Assembly (NCBI GenBank): GCA_948470475.1
Contig: OX419336.1
Coordinates: forward strand, 41,952,329 to 42,016,328
Origin: Galaxea fascicularis
Lineage: Eukaryota > Cnidaria > Anthozoa > Scleractinia > Euphylliidae
Direction: 5' to 3'
Length of the DNA stretch: 64,000 nucleotides
Shown piece by piece: positions 23,160 through 34,800 of the stretch. Numbering within the stretch: the stretch's first letter is position 1; each line of letters begins with the position of its first letter. The notes under the pieces were generated by a model. The model was given only the letters and a program-made list of their open reading frames with translations. It was not told the DNA's origin and did not search any database. The position numbers and the translations under genes are program-made.

Positions 23160-23420
23160 GAATTTTAGTGATCCGAAAATTATAGGGATCAAAACTTACG
23201 TTTTCGAAAATTTCAGCCAGAAATAAGGCTCCCGAAAATTCTAGGTGACCTTTTTAGGACAAAAATCCGTTAAAAATGGGCAATTATACCATTTTTTAGA
23301 TGTTCGAAAATCCTAGGAGAGGCAGGCAAGCAAGAAATTTTACAACAAATGTTCCGAAAATTCTAGATCTCAAATCGTCTTACGAACAGATATTTTCCGA
23401 AAATTGTCGTTGGGTGCCCC
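23160..23420. repeat. Dispersed repeat with CCGAAAATTCTAG motifs
   Basis: Several variants of TTCCGAAAATTCTAG, GATCTCAAATCGTCTTACG and GTTGGGTGCCCCTG follow one another. I believe this block recurs widely in coral genomes, probably as part of a transposon, but only this copy is in the window. The adjoining minus-strand frame (23363-23749) runs from the MITE end at 23681 into this block, so it is not treated as a gene. Confidence 0.5.
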
Positions 23421-23680
23421 TGTGAGGTAAACCCAGATTTAGCATCACTAGCGGGCTTAATTTTTTTTTTAGCAGCATTGCCACTGATGCCTTTCGCCTC
23501 TTTCCTTTTCGTTTTCCTGACGGCGATCTTGCCTAAGCTTTTCTCAATCTCGGGAGCGAGATCATCGGACTTGCATTCTTCTGTAAACCATGAGCTAACC
23601 GTCTTTAGAGCTTCGCGTTTCGGTAAATGTCCACCACTATTCACCTCCACTTCAGTGAATAATAAATTGTTAACAAAGTG

Positions 23681-24086
23681 TCTAAATGGCCGGCAGCCGG
23701 TCAAGGTTGTTAAAACACTCATGGCCGGCAGTCCGATTCGGGCTCTCATTCAAGGGCTTTGTTTTCCTTAGACTTGGTACTTCGGGGAGATTTAGTGTGT
23801 TTTAGGTTAGGGATTAGGGCTAGGAGTCAAGGAATATGGACGTTTGTTATTAGGCTTGAATATTTTGACCGGCTGCCGGTCATTTAGGCGATTTGTACTT
23901 TGATAGTTTAATTATTAATAAAACTGCATCGCTTTCTTAACGGTTACTTTGATAGTTAAGTCTGTAAATGTCGTCTTTTGTTGAAAATATCATAAATTCC
24001 TCAGTTTTTCTGAATTTGTCAAGGAAATATCGGACTGCCGGCCATTTAGTGTTTATACAACCTTGACCGGCTGCCGGCCATTTAGA
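23681..24086. mobile_element. MITE with GGCCGGC-rich terminal inverted repeats
   Basis: The left end TCTAAATGGCCGGCAGCCGG is the exact complement, apart from one base, of the right end CCGGCTGCCGGCCATTTAGA. A second inner pair follows (CATGGCCGGCAGTCCGAT at 23720-23737; ATCGGACTGCCGGCCAT at 24030-24046). A further partial CCGGCTGCCGGTCATTTAG lies at 23869-23887. It is 406 bp with no transposase. No clear target duplication was found. Confidence 0.75.
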
Positions 24087-24343
24087 CAGAGCCAATTGTT
24101 AATTATTTATATCCGCAATTTTTTCAGATTTTGGTGCCTTGATTAGGTGTTTTCGTTCAGCGACCCATTATTCGGAAGGATTACCACTAGCGCTGTCTTC
24201 TATCCGATTCGAAAGGAACAAAATGTGGCTCAGATGCTAATTTAACTAAAATTGTGATTGACGCTTCTTTACCTATTTTGGCCTTTTTCCCCAATACTTC
24301 CCTTTTCTTCTAGAACACTAGATTGACTTATAATAATAACTAA

Positions 24344-24665
24344 TCGAATGAAGAATGGTCGTCGCAGTTGTGATCGCAATTTTTAGAATTGCGTAAAGAA
24401 GCCTGAAAAAAAAAAAAAGTCAGGACTTCAACGGGGCTTGAACCCGTGACCTCGCGATTCCGGTGCTGAAGCCACTGACGTTGAGAGCAATATATAAGTG
24501 AATGGTACATTTGAACAGCATCCCACCGGAATCGCGAGGTCACGGGTTCAAGCCCCGTTGAAGTCCTGAATTTTTTCTCAGGCTTCTTTATAATTACGCA
24601 ATTGTAAAAATTGCGATCACAACTGCGACGATCATTCTTAATTTGATTTCATATCCGCAGTTCAC
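24344..24665. mobile_element. Inverted pair of tRNA-derived SINEs
   Basis: Both arms share GTCGCAGTTGTGATCGCAA, AGAAGCCTGA, AGTCAGGACTTCAACGGGG and the B-box-like GGTTCAAGCCCC in opposite orientation, joined by about 60 bp of unpaired sequence near 24465-24525. The left arm has lost the A-box half of its tRNA-like head. The same SINE family occurs singly at 54863-55020. Confidence 0.75.
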
Positions 24666-25862
24666 ATATTAATAAATTTCTTTCATATGCATAATTCCCT
24701 TAATAATAACTAACTGAGGTTCCAGCGTTTCTTGTTGTGGGGAGGAAACCAGCTTCAGCGGGTTCGACGAAAAACCCTCTCCCTTCGGTGTGAAGTAAAG
24801 CGAGAGCGATAGGAATAAATTAACTCTGCAGCGGTCTAAATACTAAACTGTCGAGTCATAGAATCGGCCCCGAAGACACGCCTAACAGCGGTTACAATCG
24901 GTAAAGCACAGCCAGCTAATTACATGTGTCTGACAGAATACAATTTACTCTGAAAGTGAGTCGACTTTAATCGAAAGGGGACTGATAATAAAAGAAATAA
25001 AAGCAATTAACAATTTTATTAAGAAATTTGCTGCCCTACCGAAACAGATTTTTAAAATTGCGGGAAGTTACTGTGATATTTTTCCTCAATTCATTTTAGG
25101 AAAGAAGACGATCAGGCCTTCGTATTAAACTCGCTGGAATACTTTGTGCGTCAACACTAACCCGGAATTTCGTCAGTTGTGCAACTCAACTGAACGTACC
25201 TTGTACGCATGTTTGGTTTTTGCTTGAATCGAGCTCTCTCGGTCAAGAATAACAAAACTGTGAATGTCAGTAAAATTATAGGGGAAGAGCGATCGTACCA
25301 TGGCAGTCGCTCAACCTTGCGAGCCGTGATTCGCGGTTCACAGTGGCCTAAAACCCAAGGGAATAGACTCTCATACTAGAAGCACGAGTGGTCGAAAGAA
25401 TAGGAATTTGAAATCGAGTGCTCGTCCAAAGCGAGGTAATCATACTGACAAGCCAGTTGTGTAGTCTATTTTTAATTAATAAAAATGCACGAGCTTCTGA
25501 CTTGAACTAAGATTTTTACATGTATTCAAGGACACTCCGAGGAAGATCGCGAAGAGCCGGTACCGACCTCAACTGGCGAATCTTCTTTTTTGATCAGTTG
25601 GTTTCAGTGTCAAAAGGAGGTGGCTTTCTAATCTATACCCGGTTTCAAAAATAGAAAACCAAATAAACCTGTGGTATGTAACCTTTGTATGAGCTATTAA
25701 TGCAAATTTTATTTTGTCAGCCGTCTCCTCCCCCGATAAGAAGTGCCGAATGAAGTTTACTTCCGGGAAAGTGCCAATGGTCAGCGGTGAATTTTAGCAA
25801 ACTGCGAAATTTCAAAATGGCGGCAGGCGAGAGCAAGTTATGAAGATCAAGAACGACAGAAA

Positions 25863-28800
25863 ATGGCGTCGAAGGGCTCGACGAATCTCCCTAGCTTTAT
25901 CACCGGATACTACGGTCCAAGTTCTAGCAGCTCACGAGCTTTTCAGAGTTTAGTAAGGGCCATCGGAGAAGCCAAGTCGAAACATGTAAGCCAACAAGCT
26001 ATTGTAGCTTGTTTGTCTTCTTTTCCGGTATTTCGACTGTAGTCAGTCCTGTAATCACTAAATCACTAATAACTAAATTATTGGCTAATGTTTAAACTTT
26101 CTTTACATTGTAGAGCCTGCCATCACAACAGCGTTTATGCCAAAGAATCGGTGTTTTTTTTTTTCATGTTAACCAGGAGAAAGTGAAGGACTGCAAAATT
26201 CCTCTTTAGCGTTCACGAAAATTGATTCCTATGTGCGGCCTAAAAGGTTAAGCTTAGTAATTCCTCAACATGCCACAGTCGGAGTGATTTTAGATCACCC
26301 GTACTCTCATTTGCGTCCGTGTGAATGCCTTTTTTTGTTTAATGGAATGAAGCAACTACAAAAGAAACTAAGGCCCCGTTCAGACTAAGTGCCCGTTCCG
26401 CGGCACCGTTCCCGGGCACTAAAAAGGACGCTGTCCAGACACCTCAGTGCCCTGGACCGAGGATGTTCACACTAGTGCAGAAGGCTTAGTGCCCAGTTTA
26501 TCTTTTTGAGTACTCCGCAATATTGCTGCCATTTTTGTGACTGCATCATAACGAAACACGGGAAAAAACGTGGGAACACATGAAAACGTGTTCAGACAAG
26601 TTCCCGTGCCCGGGAACGGTGCCCGAGTACTACCCTTGGAGGTAGTGCCCGTGCCCGGGCACGGTGCTCAGATTTGTGCGCGGGCACCAACAAAAAGCTA
26701 TGTTCAGACTAGTGCCCGTTCCCGAGAACCGGGCACAGGCACCTAGTCTGAACGGGGCCTAAGACAGTTCCTACATGTATTTAATGACAGTCATGCATAA
26801 AATGAAGTGAAAGTGCCAGCTGCAGTTTAGACTAATACTAAATCCCAGCAGTGCATTGTTTAGTGTATATGCTAAATATATTCAAATGGGGCCGTCTAAC
26901 TGTACATAATTATACCTAGAGTTAATATATAGTACATATATAAGAATACCACACAAATGTATGTGTTTAGGTAAGCTGAAAGCCACTCATTGGGCACTAT
27001 GGCCATGTGGTAGTAGGCAATAACCCTTACATCTACCAAATAAAGTTAATTTAGGATAAAGTACATGTACACATGTTATTGCGTGTGGTGATTTGACCCC
27101 TTGAAGTGTTCCTTCTGGAAACTGTTCTTTTTTTATTTCCAATGCTATATTTGGGCAAGATTTCCACACAGTCTCATACAGTAATATTATTATACATTCA
27201 TTTTGTGACTCAAACTCTATCCGTTTTTGGAACAGGGTTTGTATGACATTGATGTATGTATAATTATTGTATGGGGTTGTGCAGAAATCTTTCCAATATT
27301 TGAAACTCTTTTTGAAAGGAGGAAGACAGAATTGTCAGAAACGAGTTGGTGTTGTTAAAAGATAAGCTTACTCAACGGGACATACCTACGGTAAGGATTA
27401 AGTGCTCCTTAATGATCATCAAATTTAAGATATTGATTTGAATAATTAATTTAGGAGACAAAGGGAAACTAGACCGTGAGCAGTTGTCCTTTGTTCCTTA
27501 GAGCCACACGGGGCACACAGAAAATTAAAATTATGCAAACTGACAGTCTAATGTAGAACTGATCAAATTTGCTTATTAGCAGCATTGGAACCACTAGAGA
27601 CTTCATAATCTTGCCATGTCTGATGTAGTTCCTTCAAAACTGTAGCCATTAGTCGTTAGCTTAGAGAAAAAAATTGTGCTCTCGCTTTGTGCATTAGTTA
27701 AAAACTCTGCTAAGACGATCTTTCTTTACTCTCAAGGCCTTGACATCCACATTTATAAAGTATTTTTTCTCTTTGCTGTTGTGTATTGTGTCTTGTGAAA
27801 CTAGTTGGTAGAATTTTGTAACTTCAAGATCCTTCTTTGGTGATCATTCCCTTTGTCCTCAGGATTTTTACATTCTAATCAAGTAGTGTAAAAGTGTGCT
27901 TGGGTCGGCTAATGAGTCTATCATGTTAAAATTTTGTAAATTCTATCTCTCCTGCTATTAGAAACAAATGCGTGAATATCTGGTGCGTTTAATTTACTGT
28001 GAAATGTTGGGCCATGATGCTTCTGCTGGCTACGTGGAAGCCATTAAGTTTGCACAGCAGCCCAACAGTTTAGACAAGAGAGTTGGTAAGTATCTTCTGA
28101 AATAAGGAAGTTGCCTTAAACATGTAAGTACTCAAGGGTTTCATTAAGGGCCAAGCAGCATGTAAATGAGCTGGCTGTAAATGTTAGTTTTGCCTCCCTG
28201 CCATGAGCACATCAAGGTATTTTTTTTGTAACAAAGAAGTTACTCTAAAAATGTACATGACACAGTAATTGCCTTCCTGCTCAAAGCCTTAATGAAACCT
28301 CTGTGTACTAACACTGAATTATTTGGGCCAGGTCCATAATGGAGTTTGAATTCTACGCATACACATTTGTTGAGTACCATCAGTATAGGTTATTACCTTG
28401 CCACCCCAAGGAGGGGGGACTCCGGATTTCAAGTGACAAGGATGAATGGTGGCAAAAATCAAATCCCCAAAAAATCCCAGGAACAAAAATTAACCCAAAA
28501 ACATTGCATGACTGTCAATTTGTGAGCCTTAAACAAATACAGGATTGTACAGGAAGGGTTTAGTGGGCACTGCCCACAAAGTACTACCACAAATCTTCAG
28601 ATTGTTTTGAATATCACAAAAAATCCATTCTTAAATCAAACCACACAAAAAAATACTTGCCAAATTTTCCTACCCCCCCCCCCCCCCCCCCTAAAAAAAA
28701 AATCCCAAAAAACGTTTCAAACCCAAAAATATCCTTTGATCATCCTGTCATTTGAAATCTGGGGCGCTTTCCATTTACACAGAAAACCCGGAAATTCTGG

Positions 28801-31800
28801 TTGGAAAATCAAATGGTACATACCATTCCATTTGGAACGTTTCTGAAATAATGGACCATCGGCTAAATCAATGCACTTTTTCTGTTCTTTCTAGTTAGCT
28901 TCCCAACTGATACTAGTACATTTTGTGGCTTATCCACTTTGTATTTGAACAAGCTGCAGCATTGAATATTAAAACCTAAAATTTCCACGCAGATGGATCC
29001 TGTAAAATTAATGGAAAGCGCCCCTGGAGTACCCCCCACTTGGGCTAGCCACTCTTTTACTGACATAGAAAAAAACAGTTGGAATGAAAAAAACAGGAAC
29101 TGAATGTTTAATACCTTTTAAGTAATAGCCATTTACTGGTAATTGTCTTGTGAAATGGACCCAATTATTATTTACAGTAGGTATGTACACCAGTTGTAGT
29201 TTTACAAAAAATTAATATTATTAATGTGTTAATAATCGCTCATTGAAATTAAAATCTAAATCTGGCTACAGGATACTTGGCAGCATCACTGTTCCTTCAT
29301 GAAGATCATGAACTTATTGTGCTACTTATTAATACACTCCAAAAGGTTTGTGCCTCATGTAGTTGTTTTAGATTATACCGGTAATCTTTTATAATAAAAT
29401 ATGTTAGGTTGCACTCAAGCTATATTTTTAAATAATTAAAAGCTTTTTCAAAGTCCTGATGCTTAGCCTATTGTGCTAAAATTAGTAGTATTTTGTTAAT
29501 TTTTCCACTGGGACTTAATTATGTGATTGTGCCAAGATGGAATGTCTATTTTCAGCCAATGGCATGTCTCTTCTCCCAATGGAAGGGAAATGAAAATTCT
29601 TCAGTCATCACAACTGGCAAGCCCCAGACCCCCAATCCTTTTGTGGCTCGCTTGCTTGCCACTTGCATCCACTGTTTGTGTCTGAAATACATCTTGTGCA
29701 AGACCCCAATAGAGGGCTTGCTTACCGGGTAAGGTTAAATTTAATGGCACTAACATTGTGAAATCAAGAGAAAAATAATTGATGAAAACTGGTTTGATGG
29801 GACGATCATTAATTTTATGATCAGCTTTACAGATGTATATGCTGCCAGTGGTTTTAATTTTTTTTGGCTTAAAATTGTCAAACCACTATGGATTCTTCTA
29901 AATATGGCAGATTTATTATCATAATGTAATCTTGAACAAATGAAAAGAAAAATGAAACTAATGAACTGGTTTGAAACTGGAATACATACTCTCTCCTCTT
30001 TTGCAGGATCTGAGCAGCACTAATATTATTGAGGTTTGTTGTGCCTTGACGGTTGCTTGCAAGTTGATCAACAAAGACATGTTGCCTGCTTTGTTACCTC
30101 AAGTTCTGGAGTTAGTGCAGTCCAAAAGGTTTGATAATGCATTCAATTATGTAATTTTTGAAGGGTACAATATAAATATCAGCATTATTTTTAAAGAAGG
30201 CATTTCTGCACTGTCTAGTAGTCAGCTAAAGCCCTTGAAAAATGTTCTCATTGGGTGATTGTTGTGCGTAGTAATTGTTGTACACTGTAGCATGTTTCAG
30301 AAGCAGGGTGCTTAGCCTAAAGAGTCCTATTAAAACTTTTGTCCCCCTCCCCCACAAACTGTATTTCTATGCCTCAAACAGTTTGATGGGTAGTGTGTCT
30401 GGAAGTGTGGGTTGCAGGGATACCTACAATCATGTACACACTGTAGCTATGAATAGGAGCACTTTAACTTATAGGCTGGCTGATCACAAGTGAAATCCCC
30501 CTGTATACAGTGTCTGGGGAGGAGGGGGTGGGTAGGGGTTATCCCAGGCAGCCAACATCTGTAATATTGTCACAGAATAGTGGCTGGTTTGGCAAAGACA
30601 TGAATGTGTACATTTCTAGTACTTAACTTAAAACCAAGTGTACACCATGTACATCAACATTGGGATGTTCTGGTTTGTTGTGTGACAAATAAACTGGGAA
30701 GTGGTTTCAGGAAAGCTATAATTTATTGTTGTTGCAGAAAAGCTGTTTTTTTAACGAAAATGTGATACTCCACAGTTGATAAGTTATTATTACTTAACAG
30801 AAGACTACATGTACATTTAATATTATCCTGCAGTGGTGGTGAAGGACAAGCTAATAAAATAATTTGTCCTTTATTAGGGATATTGTTCGCAAGAAGGCAG
30901 TTATGGCGTTACATGGCTTTTACTCTAAGAATCCATCAGCTATTCCTGATGTGATGGAGCATGCAAAGAAGGCCTTTTGTGATAAGGATCCTGGTGTGAT
31001 GTCGGCATCACTGCATGTTTTTTATGAACTTATCAAGGTAATACTGCATTGCCTGAGGATGATGAGGGGCTTTCTCCTTTTAAATATATACATGTAGCAG
31101 TAAATGTAATCCAGTTCAATTTAATTTATATAATTGTACATGTACTTGCATAGTTTTATGGATATGTCTATACTATTGCGCTGAGTTCTCAGGTAGAAGA
31201 CAATAAAAAATTATTAGTTTCAGTGAATGGCATGCATGGGGGGGGGGATTATTGTTCTTTGTTGCTGCAATCAGTTCACACATGCATGGCTCCCTCTGTT
31301 TCCTATGATAATCTCTGTGATAAACAAAGGATGCAAGGTTGTTGTGGTGGTCAGCAGTTGATTATTTGATTAGTTTGTGCAAGCTTCAGTGTGCCGTTAA
31401 AGTATCTCTTAATCTGAGCTTGTACAATCTGTGCAGCATTACCTCCTTGTAGATTCAGCCTCCACTGAGCTGTTGGTTAATAGTGGGTGTCTTGCATCCT
31501 TTGTACAGTGGCTTAGTGTATCGACAAAAGTGGAAAGCACCCCACCTCTCTTGTCTCAGGTCTGTGTTTTTGTTGACAGACCAACCCTGTGAAATACAAG
31601 GACCTTGTTCCAGCATTTGCTAGCCTTCAAAACATAATAATTGAGGGAAAACTTGCACCAGATTATGATTATCATGGGGTGGCATCACCTTGGATACAAA
31701 TTAAACTCTTAAAGATGCTGGGATTGTTGGGAGCAGATGATCAGAGGTGAGCCCAAGAGCCTTTAATAGGGCATCCTTTGAGACTGTAGCCACTGTAATA

Positions 31801-34800
31801 AATATCCTTGATTAAGGAGTATTAACTGTTCTGTTAGCACTGTAGATAAAAGTTGTGTCATTTCCAGTGCTCGTCCTTAACTTTTTAACAAAGTAGTCCA
31901 AGGGTTAGTGGAGTCTAAAATATACTAGCCAAATGGTATTGTTTGGTAGCCAATCATCATACTATATCCACAACTCTTCTACATGTATTACAAGTACAAG
32001 TAGCCCAGTGGCTAGTGGTTCTCAAATTTTACTAGCCCAAACCAAATTTCTACTAGTTCTGGGCTAGTGGACTAATGCTAAGGTCGAACACTGATTTCTT
32101 ACAACCAAATTCATTGGCTGCCAAATTATACTACTGACAGTGTTCCTTATTGTGCTCTATGACTAAAACCAAATGATTTTCCATTCTCAGTGAGGGTAGA
32201 AAACAATAAATAGACTGATAATAACAATTTTATAGCATCATGTTTTCCCAATCATTTTGGTATCAGGCTTTCTTGACTTCTCCTGGTATAATTTTTCGAT
32301 CTGGAGCACACACATGTTGATGTTTTCTCAGATTTTAACCTTGAAGGTGTTGAGTGAGTGAGCGTGAATTAGTGCTCATAACATAACTTAGCCATGTTGC
32401 AGTAGATTACTTTTGGAAAATTTGCAAACTGGAATAAAATGTTAGTCCTAATTATTTTGCTAAGTCATTCTGTAAACAAATAATTAAATTCCTGCCTGCA
32501 GGCTTTAATTTGTCTTGTTGCATAATGTCTTGTGGTCATGCTCAGCTTGATAAACACCTACAGTGAATTATATAAACTAACTTCCCTGTTATCTAAGCAG
32601 GAACACTGCACACGACTTAATTAGCTTTTTTTTTGCATAGATCATCATGGTTATTCTATTTCTACATGTATGAATCAATTGAAGAATTGTAATTATTTTG
32701 ATTTATTCTCAGAGCCAGCCAGGCAATGTACCCAACACTAGGGAAGACTTTATCAAACTTGAAAACCAGCTCTCTTATCAGTTATGGTGATAATAATGTG
32801 ATGTATATAAATTATTTGTAATGATGTATTCAGCAAACACATTCCATTCATGCATGTGTACACTGATAATGTGATGTATATAAATTATACAAATTATTAT
32901 ATTTATAAATTATACATTTACACGCGTTTAACGTGACTGATTTTTTTTACCACGTTTTGACGTCCTCCATTATCAGGGTACTCATGCATTGACATTAGTG
33001 GTATTAGTTTGTTTTATACACCGTTCTTTTTCAAGTTACTTTCTTGAACTCGTGACGTCTTCGTTCGTCTTTATTATATTTTTCAAGTTGCAAACTTGTC
33101 TAGACCAATCAAAATGGGAGGTTTACACCATCCATTGTGTGGATTTATTTTCCTCGCATTTCACATAGTCTGGTGGCGGTTTACAATTCTTCCGTGGGGT
33201 GAGATTGGACAACACTGGCACGTAAAAACGCCACGACAGCCGCTGTGACATTACTTTTCTAGGATGTTTGCAAGTTGAATACGTTGTGACAAGTTGGAGC
33301 TTTTAATGAATAAGTCATGCATAGAAGAAGTCCAAAATACAGGTAGCAGCTATAAACCTATTCATATTTTGTTTGACATTTTTCAACAGAAATCAACCAT
33401 CACTAAAAGATAACACATTTCAAATTGTTATCGAAACTTTTATACGTACACATTAAATGGCCATTCTTGAAACTTCACCTTTCAAATATAAAGCGGAACA
33501 TTTGGTAAATGTAAGGTTTTAGTTTTTAGGACCGTTATCATCTTGCCAGTGTACTTATAACTTTCAACGTGGAGGGAGGATTTTGCATGTTCAGTTTAGT
33601 GTCATCACAATTATCCCCAGTTTCTTTCAGGTTACTGCTCCTTTTCCTTACATATGAGTGTCCATTTGTTTCAGCTGTGGCGTATGAGTGCACGAGGACA
33701 ATAACTACTATTTACCCTGACAAAGGTCTGATTAGCAAGGCTGCTAGGTGTGCGGGTGTTTTCCTTGTGGCCAAAACTAACGACATTAAGTATCTTGGTG
33801 AGTGCTTTTATCACAATATCAACGATTGATAATGTTACAATTTGGCAAGACGTGTACTCGTATTGCGAGTTTTCATTTATGGAAAAGTGGGCTTGTTTTC
33901 TGGATTCAGACCAATGATGATTGGCCATGATTGCTGCCTCGGTCAACAGATGACAAGACCCTCATCAATTCACTGTATGCCCCCTGAAGATTTATTTACA
34001 AACGAAAACTGTTTTAACCTTTGATTCCCAGGAGTGATCAATAGGAAAATTCTCCTTACAATACTATTACACTGTCAACCAGGCAGGTGATAAGAATAAA
34101 GAAAACAAGGAATCTTGTTTGATTATACACCAAATTCTCAGGAGTAATATCATAAGCAAAGCGTGACAGACAGTAAGGAGAATTGAGATCGTGGGAATGA
34201 GTGGTTTTAAATAGTGAAACATTTTCTATAGTAAAGGGAGGTGAACTCATGTTGGTGCAGTTATACTAGAAATCTAGAAATCTGCCTCGCAGTGCAAGAT
34301 ATGAAAACAAGCTTCTTATGTCGAAATCTCTAATCTCACTGTGGAGGGTTGTTTTTCTATTTGTATAGGTATAAACACGCTGACATCTCTGCTCCAAGGA
34401 GGTAGTGGTTTTGTTATGGAGTCTTCTTACCAACGAATTGTTATTGACTGCCTTGACGATCCAGATGAAACGCTGAAAAGAAAGGTTTGTTGTTGTGTGA
34501 CACTGACGTACACTTTTTTGTTTGAGATGTTTTAAGGACGTTCGCGCTAATTGTTCACGCGCATCCCTATTGCGCACAAAATCCATGTCGCAAGTCGTGC
34601 CACGTCAGCCATCGCGCGCGTGCGCTGAGGAAGAAAGCTAAGCAAGTTAAACGATGGTAGCTGTTGCGTTCCCTTCGCCTTCAGTTTACTCTTTTAAGTG
34701 GTCGGTGACCCCTACTTTTCTTTCCAGAAACAGATTTTATTTACAATTGTCTCCACATTGTCCAAAAACGAACAAAAAATCAATGTGGGAAGTTGAAAAA

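Larger units (their letters stand above)
21499..25862. other. Repeat-rich gap upstream of AP4E1
   Basis: No complete gene is seen. It holds a LINE C-terminal fragment (about 22200-22740), an orphan hydrophobic open frame (22863-23096), a CCGAAAATTCTAG-type dispersed repeat (23160-23420), a MITE (23681-24086), an inverted SINE pair (24344-24665) and about 1 kb of unremarkable sequence before AP4E1. The AP4E1 promoter should lie just upstream of 25863. Confidence 0.6.

Noticed and set aside
23363..23749. 128-codon minus-strand protein-coding gene
   Set aside because: The start lies within the MITE terminal repeat and the end lies in the CCGAAAATTCTAG repeat. Only the middle is unassigned and it resembles nothing known.
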